A stretch of 33,269 nt of DNA from a virus: IMG/VR virus record IMGVR_UViG_3300009790_000040, positions 1 to 33,269 of that record; one strand, 5' to 3'. Below the pieces are notes generated by a model that did no database searches, was not told the DNA's origin, and saw only the letters and a program-made list of their open reading frames with translations. Made by a program: the position numbers and the translations under genes. Below are positions 10,253-22,200 of this stretch, piece by piece; within the stretch, counting starts at the first letter, position 1; the number at the start of each line of letters is the position of its first letter.

Positions 10253-13200
10253 CTATAAGTTGCAGCAGTAGGATTAAAGATTACGTCTGGTGTTTTACCA
10301 ACATTAACTTGGAAAGTTGTTGAGTCAACAATAACAACATCTAACCATCCTTGACTTGCTTCATCAGAAGATCTTGGATACTTATGTTCAGACCTATTCT
10401 GATCCATAGTACAAGTAAACGTTAGAGATTCATCATCAAGTTGAAGTTTATCAGATGATGAAAGATTATGAGCACTGGCAGTAGTACATGTAAGAACACC
10501 TGTATCTGGATTATATCCTCCACCATTTATTGATAATGAAGTCTTACTGAATAAACCATGAGAAGCAACAGTTAAAGTTAAATCTCCATTAAGAGGATTA
10601 TATACTGCACCAGTAGGTGTTAATTTTGTAGCAGCAGAACCGCTAGACTCTGTAATACTAGTATCATATGTTTGTGTTAATCCATGATCACCTTGTACAT
10701 CCCAAACGTCATTTGTTACAATGTAATCTAATATCTGCTTCAACTTACCATAAGTCCAAACAGTTTCAACTATCTCTTTTTCTACATTAAGTAATTTAAC
10801 GTTATTTACATCTACTCTATCAACATAATATGATGCTGCATCCCAAATCTTATTATTTGCACCATTGCGTATATCTTCAGCAATTGACCTACAAATATCC
10901 TTAACATCATCCTGACAATTTACACTACCATTAATGACAGTGAAATTTGGGAATTTTTGTTCTAGTAGATATACTGCCTCTTTAGCAATAAATTCTAAGT
11001 TAGATTCAATTAATGTAGCAGCATTATAATACCTATTTGTATTTCCAACAAATCCTCTCTGAACTGCTCTACCAACATTAACTGTAATTGTAGTACCAGT
11101 TACTGAAGTAATAGTTAGAGATTTATTATATGAAGGGTCTGTTGTACGTGGATATCTATGCTCAGTTGCATTAAGATCTTTATCACAAGTAAATGGTAAT
11201 TTATTAGCACCAATAACAACAGTGTTGCTGGTTGTAAAACTATGAGAACCAATAGTCATTACTAAAACACCAGTCTCACCATCATAAGTTGCAGCAGTAA
11301 CATCTTTTATAGTGCCGTCATTAAATGTAAGAGCAGCATTTGAAGTACCAGCTACGAATGTATGCTTACCAATCCAACGTATTGTAGCTGGAATAGCATC
11401 ATTATTAAAGTATTCTCCCTTATTAAATGATTCAGTTCCAGACCAATCTTGTGTCCATTGTGTTCCGTCAGCACCATCGAAATGAAGTAGTAATTTTGTA
11501 TTAGTATCTCCTTGGAAAATACCAGATGCAGGTGTAAATGCACCAGTATATCTTGCATTATCGGATACTCTAATTTCATCAACGTGTCCAATATATCCAG
11601 TTGAGAAAGCATAACCAACACCAACAAAGAGTGGTTTAGCAACATATGTTGTATTATCAGTACCAGAACCAACTTCAACACCATCTATGTAAAGTTTACC
11701 AGTTGTACCACTTCTAACATAAGCAATATGAGTCCAAGTATTAGCAACGACAGTAGTTCCACCAGAAGTAACTAGATTTGAACCATTAACATGCCAACGA
11801 ACTTGACCAGTTTCTAGATATAGTCTAAACGCAACCTCAGTTGCATTACCAACTCTTGTATCAAGAATATCTATTGTTCCAGTTAAAGATGATGTATCAG
11901 CTCTAACATATAATTCAACAGTAAATTCACCTGTACCAAAAGCAAATTCTGAAGTTGTTTGACACCAGATATAATCTGTTGTTCCAGCAGTTAATTGTAA
12001 TGACGCAGAACCAAACTTCTTCTGTGCAGTATCAATCTGTGCATTACCTGCAAAATCAAAATCAAAATAATCTTCACCATTTGATTTAGTTCTACCAATC
12101 TTACCAAGATATACTGTATTACGTGCTTGGTTATATCCAATAACCTCAGCCTTTGTATCACGTGACCTAATTACTTGTCCTGAACTAAAGAATCCCTTTC
12201 CTTCTTTATCATAGAAAGCCAACTTTCTAACTCTACCATCTTCACCAGTTACAAACTCATTAGTATTATTACCATAATCAATCTTATAATTACGGATTAC
12301 TTCGTTATTTTGTATAGTACCAGTTAAATTATTAAATGGAACAATGTAATTATTGATTTGCTCATTAGCAGGGAAGTTACCATCAAATCCAGTTACGTTA
12401 TCAACGTGATCTACAATACTTACAACAGATGCTGCAATATCATCTAGAACAACGTTTGGATAAGTCTGAGATGTAATTCTGTTGAATAATAATCCAAAGA
12501 ATGATGAACCAGGAGAGATATCAACCTGACCAATAAATTCTCCAGTTACAGGATCTTGATAAGCAGATGTTGCAGTAATTCTTGAAATAACACCAGATTG
12601 TGCTCCATAGATGATATCATTTAACTGAATATCAAATAATCCAGGAGTAGATGTATATGTACCAGCAGTCTTACTTAATGTAAGTTGGTCTGTAACTAAG
12701 ATTTTAGTTGTATAAACTGGTGTCCCATCAGTTTGATTACTTGCAGAAGTACCAAGAGCATTTCTTACAACAGTAAGAGATGTTGAATCTGCATTATCAA
12801 TAGAACTTACTAAAGTAAATATTTCAGATCCTAACTGATAATTAATATCTTGTTGGAACGTACCACCTGGTACTGGTGATGGAGTTTCAGACGTTGGATC
12901 AATAACTTCAAAGGTAGTTGTAGAAGGACCGATAGAATAACGTAACTTAGCAATAGGCATTTCTTGCCCAGTTTCCAAGTTAACCTTTTCAATCTTAGCA
13001 ACATTACCTTCTAAGTTTGTTATACTTTCACCAAAGGTGTATAGTCCAAGACCTCCAAATTGAGTTATACTATCCAAGTTTCCTGAGAATCCTGTTGCAG
13101 CAACGTTACATAATTCATTTAATATGAATTGTGGAACATCACTATAGTATCCAGTAACAGTATTACCAACAACTTTTATAACTGTTAATCTAGCATCAGA

Positions 13201-16200
13201 AGAACTACCTCTAATCACATCACCAAGACTAGGGAAGATTCCACTAGTATTACTAAATGTTAGTTCAAATCCTTGAATATTTTCAATTGTAACATTAGCA
13301 TACTTAACACTTGCTGGTGGTTTTGGTGGCTCATTGAATACTATGGAATCCTGTTGAATTGTAAATGCTGTCTCTGGGTTCTGTACAACACCATTCAACA
13401 CAACCATTAACTGATTAGCATTAGCAACTACAGTACCACCATTAACAGTTAATGGGAATGAAGTCTTAATACCATCAAACTGGCTTGATATATCATCAAC
13501 TCTCTGTACAACAGAAGTTAGAATGTTCTCAGAAGATGTCAATCTCTTCTGTCTGAATAATACTTCTGTATTATTAAACTCTGTATAGATTGGTTCAACT
13601 AGAGCAAAGTTCTGAATATTTGGTACAATTGCTTCCTGTGCTAATTCAACAGACTTAGTAAGTTCAAAGAATGTATCCTTATTAGGAATCTGACCATATT
13701 CATTTAAGTTTAACTCACCAAACACCTTAAATGATGCAGGGTGAACGTTCCTGATTAAAATTTCTTTCCACTCACTAATAGAAACAGCAGACTTAACAGC
13801 ATAAGAGAAGTCCTGATAGTAGTAAGAGTCTTGAATTTTCTGAATAATTTCAGATGGTTTACCGACATCATCAATGAATTGACCAGTTGTTTTAGTGATA
13901 GAACCAATATCTAGAACACCACGAGCAAACTTAAGGTCACTAATAGTACCAGAAGACTTAGAAATAACACCAGTTATTTGTTGTCCTTCTGCAAATACAC
14001 CATCATAGTCAACAATCTTAAGGATTCTAGGTCCAATCTGCCAACCAGAGTTGGTAGAAACATACCCAGTTGCAGTAGAAACCTCTAATGAATCACCTTG
14101 ATAGACCAATTCACCTTCAAGGAAGGTAGAAGTAATAACGTTAGCAGTAGCAGCACCACCAAATGATTCAGTTAGAACACTCTGACGACCTGTACCAGCA
14201 TTAACAAACGCTAATGCATCACCAAGTTCTGCGTTCTGAGCAGTAATAGCAATCTTCAATTGATCATCTTCTAGAGAGTTTGCACTACCAGAAATTGCAT
14301 AATAAGTAGTATTTGGATTAAGACGACCTGTCGCACCAGCAGATAGAGGATAATCAGCACCATCTCCAGTATCAGTTACAGCAACACTAATCTCAGAACC
14401 ATTTACAATACCATGAGGATAAGCAAACTGTAATAAACCTAAGTCAAGGTTAACAACATAGTTGAATGAAGATCTTAAACTAACTTTTGGTGTAGAAGAA
14501 TAACCAGCACCTGGGTCTTTAACTTCAATTACATCCAATCTACCATTCTTAATAGATGCTTCAGCAGTTGCACCAGATCCACCCCCACCTTGAATTATTA
14601 CAGTAGGAGCAGTAGCATATCCAGAACCTGGATTAGTAACAGTAATACTTTCAAGAATACTTGTAGAAGTTAATTGAGCATTAAGTGGGAATGTAATCTC
14701 AGGACGTAGAGTATAGTCATGAGGATAATCATAACCAAAGTTATTATTCTTAAGTTTCTTAATTTTACCAACCTTATCACCCTTAGTAAAGATAGATGCT
14801 TCACTACCGAAAGGTGGAATAACAACTGATAAATCTGCACCAGATCCAGTTAAACCAGAACCAAGTATTCCTGGAATTGATTCAACATCAATTAATGCAG
14901 TAGTATATCCTTTACCTGGAGATGTAACAAGAACTTCTTGAATCTGACCTGGAATTAAAACACCATCATCATCAGTTCCGTCAGCAACTGTAATTTGTAC
15001 AAATCCACCTTCACCATCACCACCAATAGGTACACCATTATATGTTCCTACAGCATATTCAGTTCCTGGTTCAACAATTTGTACTCTTTCAATCTTTCTT
15101 GTAGATGCAATACCAGTAACAATAGGCAACTTAGTATAGAAACCACCTGGATTAATAATACGAATATCTCCAATAGAACCAACTGCTTTAAGAGAACTTG
15201 TGGTATATGTTGTTTGTGTTATATCACCATCACCTTCTGGTTCATTTAATAGTGGGAATTTGAAAGTATCAGCACCACGAGTAATCGTTTGACCAGTTGT
15301 ACTACTAATTACAAAATTACCAGTATAAGGTGAATCAGTTACATCCAAATAACTATCAGAAATTACAGGAGAATCAGTACCTGTTCTGGATGGGTCAAAG
15401 TAGTAAGATATATTAGTAACAATATCTTGATCAATTTTTAATTTAACTGATGGAGTTACTGTTCCTTGTCCAGTTACACCAGGAGTACCTATTCTTTCAA
15501 TAGAGTTGAAGGAATACTCCAATTTATAGAGATTATCTTTTGCAAATGATAAGTTACCACCAGCCAATGAAGAGTGACTTAAATCGAAGATGTACTGGTG
15601 TCCATAATACATCTTAAGAGTTGGTGACTTAACATATATGCTAACAAGACCTCCAGAAGTTGCTGGAGAAGTTACAGCAGCTTGTGGTAACTTGTAAGTA
15701 AATTCAAGTGGACTTACTATAGTGTCTACAGCAAATGCACCATCATATTCATCATAAACAGTACCACCAGATGATTCTGATGGATTACCATCAACATAAA
15801 TGATCTCACCCTTAGATAAGTAATGACTTGTTCCTGTAATTACATAGACTTCATCACTATTAGCAACAGCAGTTACTTGAAGTATCCTCTGTAGATTTGT
15901 TATTAAACTAATCTTAGTAACAGCAGTCAGATTTGTTATCTGACATGTATTATATGCTGAATTGAAAGATATATCATCAGCAGTAAGTGAAACTACAGAA
16001 CCAACAATAAATGGTGATGCACCTCCAACTTCATCAATTCTAACTGAATAATCTACAGGATTAAATGGTTTGAATCTAGCAAAGTCATCTAAGTTATTAG
16101 TACCACCAATATTAGCAGGAGCATCATAAGTGTTCATGTTAATATCAAATGTTCCAGGAGTTGTATTGTCTACCTGTGCAAAGGAATACCCAAGCATTTC

Positions 16201-19200
16201 ATTAACATCATTTGGAACAGGACCAACTATTCCATAAGTGTCTACTTCATTAAATTGCTCACTAACTAATATTCCATTATTCAAATCATCTGTCCAAGTA
16301 TTATTTTGAACTGCAATATAGATTTTTTTATTAGGAATATCTACCTTAGTAATATATCCACTATTAATAAATGTACCGCTACTAAGATTGTTAAGTCTTA
16401 ACTTAGCACCTACAGTGAACATAAATGGTTGGTTAATTGTTAACTCTTGAATATTATCAATCTTAACTGTATTAGTAACTTTAAAGAAGTATCTATCCTT
16501 AACTACAGCAGATACTTGTAATTTTTGAGAACCTGGAGAAGGAACCGTTGCTGTTCTGGAACTCCAAATATCATTAGTATATGTCAATGTCTCCGTACCT
16601 GGAGTCATTGTTATAGTAGCATCATCAAAATCTAAAGTTTGTAGTCCAGCATCACCTAAAGCAAAATCTGCTTCACCAATAGTTAATACAGAACCAGTAA
16701 CAGGAGTTACAGCAGTTCTAACAAATCCAAGTTGAGTATTTGTTTGTACTCCCTTATCACCCAATCTAACAGCATCAGAATTCTTATCAACTTTTAATCC
16801 CCAAGCATTATAATCAATATAGTCATACTTGGTTATATTATTAGTAAACCATGCATCATCTGCCCAATCATGTGCAAAAGCAAAAGATGCAACAGGAGGT
16901 AATGTTGTTATATCAGAAGGAACAGTTGGTGCAACTGCTCTGTTTCTCAATCTAATATTATCAATAAAGAACTGACCTTGATAATTTTGACTGAAATCTG
17001 TGGCAAGTGTACCAAAACCAACCTGATTACCAAAGTATAAGTCTTTACTACCAAATGCGGTATTAGATAATGTACCAGTTATTACTTCTATACCATTAAC
17101 AAATGCCTTAAATACGTTACCTTCCTTTCGTACAGCAATAGTTTGCCAACTATTGTCAGCATACATTGTTGTCTGAGAAGATGACTGACCTGAACCATTA
17201 ACTAACTGAGTTGTTTGATTGGTAATAACCATCTGTAACTCACCAGAGGAATTATCATATCCCAACCATAGTCCACCAGTAGCATCTTTAGCACCACCAA
17301 TACCCATTAAAGTTTGAACAGTCTGGGATAATGTCTGAGATTGAGATGCAGATTTGTATACAAAGAACTCTAAAGTCCAATCATTTGCTAATGTTGTACC
17401 CAATTCAGATCCAGCAACCTTAAGATAAGAATTTTCCCATGTAGAACTAGATCCAGCAGGTTGGTAACCATAAATTTTTGCCATATTATCGGCAAAAGTT
17501 ACAGCACTACTTGCTCCAACTGAAGTTAAAGTATAATGTCCTGTTACATCTGTTTGCTCATTGGCAGCAAAGTCAAAGATAAATTCATTTCTATTCCACT
17601 GAGTTTGACCATTAATAAAGACATCACCAGAATTATCAACATTAACAGCATGTGCAGTAATACCTTCTATACGATTTTTATTAAATTCATTAGTACTATG
17701 GTTCTTAACAATACCATCATAACCAATTTTAACAGAATCTACTGTCTTAACACCAGTTGTAGTATTATGTCTAGTAAACGCTATATTTAAATCTCCAAAT
17801 ATATCAATAGCACTCTTCTTGGCTAAGTTGATATCTCTACCAGGAGAAACATAACGATAATTCCAGAGTAAACTACCAGTAGTACTTATTTTACCAATCC
17901 AGAAACTATCTCTAGTTGTAGCATCAGACTTAAGTCTTAATGTTGTGGATATATAACACTCATTAAATTCATCAAAAACAAGACTACCATCAATCATTGA
18001 ATATAAAGTTGTACTATATTCCTTGATGAAATCTATATTAATTGCACTCGTAGTTATAGTTGCTTTACCAAATGCTATATTAATATCAGTAGTAGAATCA
18101 TTCTGTGCTACTTCCATCAAGAAATATAACTCATTAACACCAGCAGTGGTCGTTATAACCTTCATATCTACAATCTTTTCAGACTTATTAGTAGATACAA
18201 GCTTTCTCTTAATTGCAAAATTACCAGTAGTATCAATAGATGCTATAAACGCATCATATGGATTAGCAGAATTAGTATTAGTGTAACCACCAATTACAAC
18301 ACGAGTATCACTGCATTTCTGAACTGCAGATACATGGTCAGCACGAGTAGAACCAGATATACCAGCATATCCTTTCTGGAACTGTAGTGCAGCACTTAAT
18401 CCATTTTCTGCTTGAGTATACTTAACAAGTATAACATCTGGATTATATGCAGCAAGTATAGTACTATTTGGTTCATTATTACCAACTACCCAAACATCAT
18501 TACCATCAACATATAATTTTTGGAATTCTGTATAATTTTGACCATCAGTACTTTCTAAAGTATTTTCCCACTCCTTAACACCTGTAGCAGATAATTTAGC
18601 AACAAAACCTACTGTATTACCGATACTATCTTTTGTTTTACCACAAATAAAGATTTCTTTACTATCACTAATAATAGTATCATTAATTTTTACATAATTA
18701 TTATTTTCTATTTTGGAAATATAATAATCTGCTTTTTTAAATATCTGTGGATGAGATAGAATAACACGAGGATTAGAAGTATAACCAGAACCAGAAATTA
18801 CAATATTGATAGTATCAATAGATCCAACAGCAGATACAATTGCTTCTAATTGACCAGAAGTACCATTACCATCAATTGTTATAGTTGGTGGAATATCTGT
18901 ATTATATCCAGAACCTCTTTGATCAATTACGATTTCTTCTATACCTTTATATTGACGAACAGTAAACGTCTTATTGGTATTTTGCATTTGTGGAGTATAG
19001 TCCACAAATACAGTATCTCCAGCAACTAAATTATGGGGGTCATTAGTCTTTAAGACACCATAATTCAATCCACTAATATTCTCAAAACTATATGCAGCAA
19101 CTGATTCACCCTTAATTTTTGAAATACGAGCAGAAACACCAGTACCATCAGTATCAGAATTATCAAATATTAAACGGTCATCTACCTGATAACTTTTACC

Positions 19201-22200
19201 TGGGTTTTCAATAGTAAATCCAGTTACAGATGCATCTTCAAACTTCGTAGTAGTCTCTACTTCAATATCAACCTTGGAGTCAAATTTAACTTTAGGGAAG
19301 TAATCAAACAATTGTAGAGGTGATTCCTCAAACATTTGATCAGGGTCAGCAGTTTCATACTCATCAATTACACCATCCCTATTCTCATCCTCTATTTCAA
19401 AGAGTAATATTTCGCCATTTTCAGTTGTTAATGCAGCAGTAGAAGCGTTAGGAACCCTATCAACATCAATATCTACATTTTCATAAGGATCTCTATAACG
19501 TACAACACCTTGAGGAATGTTTTGCTGAGTAGCACCAGAACTAAGGTTCCAAGCATCAACTACAGAGTTAAAACTAGGTCCAATAACATATGGAAATAAT
19601 GGATTACCTGTTTCAGTAGCATCTATAGTAACGAAATAGCAGTAATTACCATTAGGGAAGTCTGGAGTTTTACAAAAACGACCATTGTATTGGTCTAAGT
19701 CACCCAATCCAAAGGTATACTTATAATCTTCTACGAAATTACCAGCAGGTTCTTCTGTTAATAGTGGACCAGCAGTTCTATTTGGAACTGGGTTAGTAGT
19801 ATCATCATAAACTAATTCAGTCTTTAATTCATAAGAAGTTCTAAGTCTTACAGTAGTAGAACCTTGGTCAGTAGGATCTTGATATCCATAAGGACCATAA
19901 ATTGGATTACCATCAAATGCCCAACCTATAATTGGAGAGTGTACTATTTGTTCTTCTTTTTCTAATATATTTCCTGTACCAACTTGCTCATATAAGTTAT
20001 CACCAAGAATATAACTCATCTTTTGAGGGTTTGATAGATGAGCATACTCACCACCATACTCATTATTATACCCAGTAAATACAGAACCTTTAGCAGAGTC
20101 AAATTGTGAAGTTGCCTGAAGGTTGTAATTCCATTGGAATACGTTTGCAGTGAATGTTGCATTTTGACCAACAGAAGTCAAATTAATTAATGTAGTACCT
20201 TGAACATAGTTAATACCTCTGTTAATAATCTCAATACCAGTTACCCTTCCAGCATTTTCACCATCAGTATCAATAGTTGCTCTTGCAATAGCACCAAAAC
20301 CAACACCCTGAATAGTTACTTCAGGTGCAGTAGTATACCCCGATCCAGCAGAAATGATAGCAATAGATATAATTCTACCATCATTAACAATTGCCTGTGC
20401 AACAGCACCTTTACCAGAACTTAGTGTTACTGTTGGACTTGAAGTGTACTCAACACTACCATTAGTAATACCAATAGATTGAATAGGTCCACGAACAGAT
20501 GCAGTACCAGCAGCACCTTGACCTTCTCCACCAACAATAGTAATAGCTGGTTGTGATGTATATCCAGAACCACCAGCTTTAATTAGAATACGTGAAACTT
20601 CACCTTTAGTGATAATAGCAGTTGCAGCAGCACCAGAACCGCCTCCTCCAACGATTGAGACCAATGGAGATGAAGTATATCCAGAACCACCATTAGTTAC
20701 AGTAATTTCACTAAGAGAACCATTAACTACAACACTAGCAGTTGCACCTTCTCCACCACCACCTGTCATAGTAATCGCAGGAGGAGATGCAGCATCATAC
20801 CCAGAACCAGCATTAGTAATGCTAACATCAGTTACAGCACCAAATGTTTTGGATGAAGTGGACTTATATGACCATATTGATACACCATTAACCCAAGTAC
20901 CAATTGGACCAGAAGTGATATCATTCTTAGTTGAAATTGTGGTAGCTAATTTAGGGAATCTATTTAATTTACGTTGGTTACCTGGAAGTAAAGCAGAACC
21001 AGGAAATGGACCTATCTCATAGTTTGGAATACCAGTAGATGCAACATAAACATAATCATCATTAAAGAATGAGTTCTGTATGTTTGTTGTATATGGACTA
21101 ATAGCATTATTAACAGCAGAGTTAATTGATTTACCTTTATTAAGGTCAACAGATACAAGAATATTACCTTGAGGTACAACTGTAGCAGGTTGAGGTAAAT
21201 TGTACTGGAAAATAAGGTCACTATCCCTAGAAGTTACTAAGAACGTTCCGTTATAGATGATTGGGTTAGCACCATAGACTGTAACCTGATCTCCAACCAA
21301 TAGACCATGATTATTACTACATGTTACTGTTGCAGATTGATTATTAACACCACCATATGATATATCAGTAACTTCTATTAATTTTTTAACGTTATATAAC
21401 CAAGTAGTTAAATCTGGACCAATACCAGTACCACCAAGCTTAGAAACTGATAATTTGTCTCCAGGTAAGTAGTAAGAACCAGTATCAGTTAATGTTGTTT
21501 GTTGAGCATCAACAATACCAACAATATTCATTTGCACTTCTTGAGCAGTTCCCTTATTGAGGTATACTCTAAAATTAGATGTTACTTCAGTCGCAGAATC
21601 CCAGTCTTCTACTATATTATTAACAGAACGAGTACATTCAATGAACTGGTTAAGTGATTTTTCTTTATATTGTACAACCTCTGACCCAACTCCAGTGCCA
21701 ATTACAAATTCTCCATTTCTTTCTGGCCAACCAATAGTAGAGTCAACTGTAATAATACCATCTGTTGCATTTAAAGGTTCTGCAAGTTTAGTCTTATATG
21801 GAACTGTAAATGTACCATTAATAGTTTCTTCAGAAAGAACTAATTCATAGATTGTTTGCTCAGATGTTTTAATAGAAATAAAGTTTTCTACAAGAGCACT
21901 TGCATCTTGAACATTACTATCTGCTATATCCCTATCTTGTATTAATAAAGCATCTTTTATATTACGAGAATCACCACTAACTAAAGTTGCACGAAGAATT
22001 GTATCAATAGACCAAGTAGCAGCAGAAGGCTTAATTATTTGGTCTTTTGGATATGAAATACTTACAGTTTCACCATATAGCAACTTAAAGGGATAAGCAA
22101 TACTATATGAAGTACCCTTAGAAGCATAAAAGTCCTTAATGGTCTTAATTGCTGTTCTAACGTCAATTTGAGAATAATCTAGAGAAGGTACATCAGGTAA

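Larger units (their letters stand above)
4040..11180 (-). repeat. About 20 tandem copies of a 'YPRS.DP' beta module in the giant protein
   Basis: Reading the minus strand, the same pattern recurs: 'A.Y.P.TG.(L/M)T(V/L)TI..HG(L/F)..GD.(V/I)(R/K)I.D.(S/A)(L/I)(T/F)F.C..D....H.YPRS.DP..G.W..I.NVT..TFDVNVG.S'. I counted the YPR-like core near positions 4050, 5225, 5520, 5880, 6100, 6370, 6630, 6920, 7415, 7650, 7990, 8300, 8560, 9005, 9225, 9530, 9900, 10120, 10370 and 11150. Spacing varies from about 220 to 500 bases, because units are separated by 'HTFVS...ADGI' linkers of variable length. Two copies lie before the frame break. One Cys (the 'F.C' position) is conserved in nearly every copy. The fold is probably all-beta, and no function is known to me. 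Confidence 0.85.

Noticed and set aside
10244-10255. Classic programmed -1 frameshift site
   Set aside because: No X XXY YYZ heptamer precedes the stop (only AGC GGT TAA) and I see no obvious strong downstream stem by eye, so I do not call it a programmed site.
4040-11180. CRISPR-like or DNA-level tandem repeat
   Set aside because: The repeats are conserved at protein level with variable spacing and many synonymous differences. There are no identical short repeats with uniform spacers.
11352-11684. 110-codon minus-strand frame inside the LamG region
   Set aside because: It is an alternative frame of the giant gene, with low-complexity Leu/His/Val composition and no support.
20609-21022. 137-codon plus-strand open frame
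   Set aside because: It lies antisense to the glycine-rich repeat block; its Pro/Val/Thr-rich translation is the mirror of GGGSG-type codons. No ribosome binding site or family resemblance.
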